Shown piece after piece: positions 6,914-9,955 of a stretch of 9,955 nt of DNA. The stretch's first letter is position 1; each line of letters starts with the position of its first letter. Where the stretch lies: contig JAUVLX010000112.1 of assembly GCA_030600525.1 (NCBI GenBank), positions 1 through 9,955 on the forward strand, given 5' to 3'. Source of the stretch: Desulfobulbus sp. Lineage in GTDB: Bacteria; Desulfobacterota; Desulfobulbia; Desulfobulbales; Desulfobulbaceae. The translations under genes were made by a program, and so were the position numbers. The notes below the pieces were generated by a model. The model ran no database searches, was not told where the DNA came from, and saw only the letters and a list, made by a program, of their open reading frames with translations.

Positions 6914-8407
6914 TCACATCACCTTCGACACATAAATCTCCATCCCCATTAACGGCCAGATAACCGTAACTGCCAGCCAAGTCACCGCCATCAGGAGAAT
7001 ACTGGCTGGGATACCGTAAAGAAAAAATTCGCCGGTGGTAAACTGCTTGGAACTGTAGGCAATAGCATTGGGGGCAGCGCCAACTAAAAGCAGAAACGGC
7101 ATACCAGCAACGATCAAGGAAGAAAATAGGATTACTTCACCGGCTACACCAAGATACGGCGCAATAACTAGGGCCACGGGCAGGGAGATAGCTATTGCTG
7201 CCACGTTCATGATAAAGTTGGTCATGATCATCACAAAAAAGGCCATACCCAGGATAAATACCAGAGGTGGAGAATTCTGGAACAAGACCAGCCAGTTGAC
7301 GGCCAGCCATTTCGCGGCCCCTGTCTCCCACAGACAGAAACCAATGGACATCGCACCGGCAAACAGGAGAATAATGTTCCATGGAATTTCTTCAAGATCA
7401 TCAAGATCAAGGATATTGCACAGAAAAAAGGCAATAGTTGAACAAAGCAGAATACCAGTCTTGTGCAGACCGCCCAAAGCCGGGATAAAATTTTTCAGGG
7501 CAATAACAAGGATAGTCACACAGACGATCACCGCCGTTAAGATCTCCTGCCTACTCCAACTGCCCAGTTCCTTGTACATCCTTTTCGACTTATCTTTCAA
7601 TCCAGGAATGCTCTTTCTTTCCGGCCTAAAGGCGATCATGGCAAATCCCCACAGAAGAAAGGTCATCAACCAGCCGATGGGAAACATATAGGCCGTGAGC
7701 TGAAAAAAGCTGATATCCACATTCATGATATCTTTGTAAAAGCCCAAAGCCACCGCACCACGGGCTGCACCGAGTAAGGTTATGATACTCCCGGCACCGG
7801 CAACATAGGCCATACCAATAAACAGCCCTTTGCCGAACTTTGTCGACTCTTCTTCGGAATAGAGGGCATGAATGGCCATGAGCATGGGAAACATGGTTGC
7901 CGCCACTGCGGTATGTGCCATCAGATGGGTCAAGGCAGCGGTCATGACAAAACAACCCAACATGATCATGCTCGTCTTTTCACCGACAATGGAAAGCATC
8001 TTGTAGGCAATGCGCTTGGTCAAGCCGGTCTTAGTGAACACCATGCCGATAACAATGGAACCAAAGATAAAAAGGACCGAAGGGTCCATGAAATCCTTGA
8101 ACGCCACCTTGGGATCACGGATCATAAACAGGGCCTGCAGGGCACCGATGGTTAAACTGGTGATACCGATTGGTACCACCTCAAAAACCCACCAAGTTGC
8201 AGCCAGCAAAAAAACCGCCAAGGCCCCTTTTGCCTCCTTACTCAGCTCAAAATGCTGTCCCATGGGATCAATGGCATCCGGCCATGCTGGACAGTAATAG
8301 ACAAAGACAAACAGTCCTATGCCAAGCAGCATAAAAAGCAGCCGCTTCCAATCAAACTTCTTATGCACTTCTGGAAGACTTATGGATGTAGACTCTGCAG
8401 CAGTCAT
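6914..8407 (-). CDS. SLC13/DASS-family-like anion permease, divergent
   Basis: A 497-residue inner-membrane protein with about 11-13 hydrophobic segments, the usual SLC13 size. These carriers take up dicarboxylates, citrate or sulfate with Na+. Family signs are WWVFEVVPIGITSL (about 72-85), the repeat-two segment around NVAAIAISLPVAL (about 401-413) and GAAPNAIAYSS (about 443-453). The two SNT motifs that form the Na+/substrate sites in characterised members are altered: AHT at 164-166 and MNV at 400-402. The first-repeat glycine/proline loop is GAARGA rather than TPPN-like. The substrate and coupling ion are therefore open. The ATG at 8407 is chosen over a GTG at 8416 because GAGG overlaps that GTG and stands 8 nt before the ATG. 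The gene follows the CBS gene by 22 bp and precedes nhaD. Confidence 0.88.
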   Translation of the reverse strand: MTAAESTSISLPEVHKKFDWKRLLFMLLGIGLFVFVYYCPAWPDAIDPMGQHFELSKEAKGALAVFLLAATWWVFEVVPIGITSLTIGALQALFMIRDPKVAFKDFMDPSVLFIFGSIVIGMVFTKTGLTKRIAYKMLSIVGEKTSMIMLGCFVMTAALTHLMAHTAVAATMFPMLMAIHALYSEEESTKFGKGLFIGMAYVAGAGSIITLLGAARGAVALGFYKDIMNVDISFFQLTAYMFPIGWLMTFLLWGFAMIAFRPERKSIPGLKDKSKRMYKELGSWSRQEILTAVIVCVTILVIALKNFIPALGGLHKTGILLCSTIAFFLCNILDLDDLEEIPWNIILLFAGAMSIGFCLWETGAAKWLAVNWLVLFQNSPPLVFILGMAFFVMIMTNFIMNVAAIAISLPVALVIAPYLGVAGEVILFSSLIVAGMPFLLLVGAAPNAIAYSSKQFTTGEFFLYGIPASILLMAVTWLAVTVIWPLMGMEIYVSKVM

Positions 8408-8413
8408 CTTTTT

Positions 8414-8419
8414 CACCTC
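8414..8419 (-). promoter_or_regulatory. Ribosome binding site that decides the SLC13-like start
   Basis: GAGGTG on the minus strand places GAGG 8 nt before the ATG at 8407. The same bases overlap the in-frame GTG at 8416-8414, which therefore has no usable SD and is rejected as the start. Confidence 0.7.
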
Positions 8420-8429
8420 ACTCTTATGT

Positions 8430-8960
8430 TTACGGCATCGTGCAGACAGAATTGCACATTGCCACGAATATCTCCTCCAAACGCAGGACGCCGATAACGG
8501 TACCGTTATCCGTTACCGGGATGTCAAATTCATTGCGACCAGACATCATTACCAGGGCCTCGAGCATGGGGGTGTCGGCACCAATGGTAAAATCAATGGC
8601 CCGTATATGTTTTTTTATAGGGTTTTTCCTGCTCTTGCCGCATTCGGCATACACTGCCTCTTCATGGAGCAGGGCGAGGCCAGGATAGTCACCCTCTTTA
8701 CCGTCAAACTTGTCTACTCTGGCCCCTTCAAAAAGCCGTGGCGCAAAGCCGTGCAAGATATCCATTAATGATAATTTACCGACCAGCTCATTGCTATTGT
8801 TCACCACAAACAGCATTCCATATTCTATGCGTCCATCCTTTTCCTGACGAAGCTCCATAAAAGTCTGGATCGCCTCCTGCAAAGTCTGGTTTTCGTTGAG
8901 ATGGGGATACTCCTCCAGTGGAATGATCAAATCCCTCACCTTTATTTGTTGCTGTTCCAT
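8430..8960 (-). CDS. Two-CBS-domain protein
   Basis: A 176-residue soluble protein made of a CBS pair. The first CBS domain covers about 10-72 (VRDLI start, LFVVNNSNELVGKLSLMDIL end). The second covers about 119-170 (VTDNGTVIGVLRLEEIF). A longer than usual linker (about 73-118) between them is rich in charged residues. CBS pairs bind adenine nucleotides such as AMP, ATP or SAM and often gate transporters or enzymes. No catalytic or DNA-binding domain is attached, so it would act on a partner; the transporter encoded 22 bp downstream is the obvious candidate. The ATG at 8960 has AAGGAG 6 nt upstream. It is the first gene of the transport module. Confidence 0.9.
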   Translation of the reverse strand: MEQQQIKVRDLIIPLEEYPHLNENQTLQEAIQTFMELRQEKDGRIEYGMLFVVNNSNELVGKLSLMDILHGFAPRLFEGARVDKFDGKEGDYPGLALLHEEAVYAECGKSRKNPIKKHIRAIDFTIGADTPMLEALVMMSGRNEFDIPVTDNGTVIGVLRLEEIFVAMCNSVCTMP

Positions 8961-8997
8961 GACACTCTCCTTTTTTTCTCTAAAGATTTACATCTGC

Positions 8998-9014
8998 AGC
9001 ACACTCCCCTCCAA
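8998..9014 (-). promoter_or_regulatory. Candidate sigma-54 (-24/-12) promoter of the transport module
   Basis: The minus strand reads TTGGAGGGGAGTGTGCT, matching TGG at -24 and TGCT at -12 with exact GG-N10-GC spacing; the CAC of the -24 consensus is missing. Transcription would start near 8987, leaving about 27 nt of leader that contains the CBS gene SD. A poor sigma-70 alternative (TTGGAG-N16-TGTAAA) overlaps it. Upstream, an imperfect dyad CCTCT/AGAGG with inner CTCA/TGAG (roughly 9055-9085) could be an activator site. Confidence 0.35.
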
Positions 9015-9094
9015 ACTCAAAACGCACTTCTCCTGTTCGGGCCTCACCTAACAGCCCTCTCACGCACTTACAATGAGTTAGAGGATATCTTTTA

Positions 9095-9110
9095 CTGCTG
9101 AATGCAGCAG
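9095..9110. other. Short hairpin after the second receiver gene
   Basis: CTGCTG (9095-9100) and CAGCAG (9105-9110) form a 6-bp stem with a 4-nt loop, directly after the receiver stop codon. On the minus strand it is followed by TAAAAGA rather than a T-run, so it is at best a weak terminator or pause site. Confidence 0.3.
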
Positions 9111-9114
9111 ATCT

Positions 9115-9555
9115 TTACCAGCTTTTGCTCTTTAAAATATGCTTGACCTCATCTGCTGATTTCTTTTTCAAACTGGCCATCCGTTCTTGTTTAGCAGCCC
9201 GTATCGCCTCCATCAACACATTGAGATCAACTGGTTTTTCCAGGTAGTCTCGCGCCCCGTGCTTCATCGCCTCAATACCACTCTTTACAGTGGCATGGCC
9301 GGTGAGCATGATAACTTCAACATCAGGGCGCTTTGCTTTCACCTGTTGCAGGGTCTCGATGCCGTCAATTCCAGGCATTGCCAGGTCGACCACTGCCACA
9401 TCTATATTTCTGTCCTCCACCGCAGCAACGGCTTCCTCCCCACTTGTAACGGCAATAACTTTGAGCCCTCTGGTTTCCAAACGCTGAGACATGAGGTCGA
9501 TGAATTCTTCCTCATCATCTACTAGCATTATTTTTGTTGCAAATTGGCTGTCCAT
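9115..9555 (-). CDS. Single-domain response regulator (receiver plus short helical tail)
   Basis: A 146-residue receiver-only protein. D13-D14 form the acidic pocket; D57 in VVDLAMPGIDG is the phospho-acceptor; T85 in IMLTGHA and K107 in EKPVD complete the site. A basic, probably helical tail of about 28 residues (KKKSADEVKHILKSKSW end) follows the domain and is longer than in the receiver at 1255-1644, but it is too short to be a known output domain. The ATG has AGAGGA 6 nt upstream. It follows another receiver by 34 bp and lies 154 bp before the transport module. It carries the same GIEAM and KPVD segments as the receiver at 1255-1644, so gene duplication is likely. Confidence 0.95.
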   Translation of the reverse strand: MDSQFATKIMLVDDEEEFIDLMSQRLETRGLKVIAVTSGEEAVAAVEDRNIDVAVVDLAMPGIDGIETLQQVKAKRPDVEVIMLTGHATVKSGIEAMKHGARDYLEKPVDLNVLMEAIRAAKQERMASLKKKSADEVKHILKSKSW

Positions 9556-9589
9556 TCCCGATCCTCTTTATGAAGAGTTATTTAAAATC

Positions 9590-9955
9590 TCAGGCCTGAG
9601 CCATCTTGACTGCAGCCACTTCTTTGTACGCTTCGTCAATGATAGCTGTCAACTGCACGATATCGACAGGTTTCTGTAAATACGCGTAGGCACCGAGTTC
9701 CATACATATTTTTTTATCTTGCTCAGACCCATGACCAGTAAGGATAATAACCTCTATTTCCGGCTTGGCTTCCTTGGTCTTCTTCAATACCTCTACCCCT
9801 TGCATGCCGGGCATCTTTAAATCCAGGACCATCACATCAGGCGTCTCGTGGGCTAAAAATTCCATGGCCTGTTCACCGTCAAAAAGAGGATAAGAACCAT
9901 AGCTACGGGTATTAAGGCGATCAGACAAAGTCTGCACAAATTCCTGTTCATCATC
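9590..9955 (-). CDS. Single-domain response regulator, N-terminus cut off by the window edge
   Basis: The frame is open to the last base of the window and begins DDEQEFV, the acidic pocket of a receiver, so only about 8-12 N-terminal residues are missing. An internal GTG at 9937 is not the true start. The phospho-acceptor Asp lies in VLDLKMPGMQG, the switch Thr in IILTGHG and the Lys in LQKPVD. The protein ends soon after the last helix, with no output domain in frame. It is the first of two tandem receiver genes, and its kinase may lie just beyond the right edge. The helix after the LTGH segment (residues like KKICMELGAYAY) differs from the GIEAM version in the other two receivers, suggesting a different partner. 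Confidence 0.93.
   Translation of the reverse strand, partial: DDEQEFVQTLSDRLNTRSYGSYPLFDGEQAMEFLAHETPDVMVLDLKMPGMQGVEVLKKTKEAKPEIEVIILTGHGSEQDKKICMELGAYAYLQKPVDIVQLTAIIDEAYKEVAAVKMAQA

Noticed and set aside
7068..7691. A 207-codon open frame on the plus strand
   Set aside because: It is antisense to the SLC13-like gene, has a low-complexity basic translation and no family resemblance.
9590..9937. A receiver gene starting at the GTG at 9937
   Set aside because: The frame continues upstream to the window edge and encodes the conserved acidic pair of the receiver fold, so the GTG is internal.
1..9955. Mobile element, phage defence or CRISPR content
   Set aside because: No transposase, integrase, terminal repeats, spaced repeats, tRNA-like site or nuclease-type gene was seen; the genes form ordinary signalling and transport operons.

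Overview
The window is a dense block of minus-strand genes with short intergenic gaps and a mid-range base composition by eye. Gene content and protein style point to a Gram-negative anaerobe of the Desulfobacterota, probably a Desulfobulbales-type sulfur or sulfate metaboliser. The clues are single-domain response regulators in series, a PAS-type sigma-54 activator with a variant Walker B, a NifX/NifB-like protein inside a signalling operon, and the NhaD antiporter. The lineage is inference; no marker gene is present.

Read in the direction of transcription (high to low coordinates), the window holds four parts. (1) Two stand-alone receiver-domain proteins (9955-9590, truncated by the window edge, and 9555-9115). 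(2) A transport module: a two-CBS-domain protein (8960-8430), a divergent SLC13/DASS-type anion transporter (8407-6914) and an NhaD-type Na+/H+ antiporter (6794-5364). It is closed by a good intrinsic terminator at 5298-5255. (3) A regulatory operon: a PAS-AAA+-Fis sigma-54 activator (5176-3788), a small NifX/NifB-like protein (3777-3424), a membrane-bound Cache-type sensor kinase (3427-1655), a third single-domain receiver (1644-1255) and a degenerate histidine-kinase-like protein (1265-582). These five genes are 10 bp apart or overlap by 4-11 bp. (4) After a 119-bp gap, the N-terminal half of a short-chain dehydrogenase (462-1, cut by the window edge).

The proposed working model is inference. 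The sensor kinase and the kinase-like histidine protein exchange phosphate with up to three output-less receivers. The PAS/AAA+ activator drives sigma-54 transcription of the transporter module and perhaps of its own operon; a GG-N10-GC element lies upstream of each. The CBS protein would add adenine-nucleotide control, the SLC13-like protein would move an anion with Na+ or H+, and NhaD would expel Na+ in exchange for protons. The most unusual points are the histidine-kinase-like protein without any ATP-binding boxes, the Thr in place of the Walker B Asp in the activator, the loss of both SNT motifs in the SLC13-like protein, and the NifX-like protein set between activator and kinase. No RNA genes, CRISPR arrays, insertion sequences or broken genes were seen.
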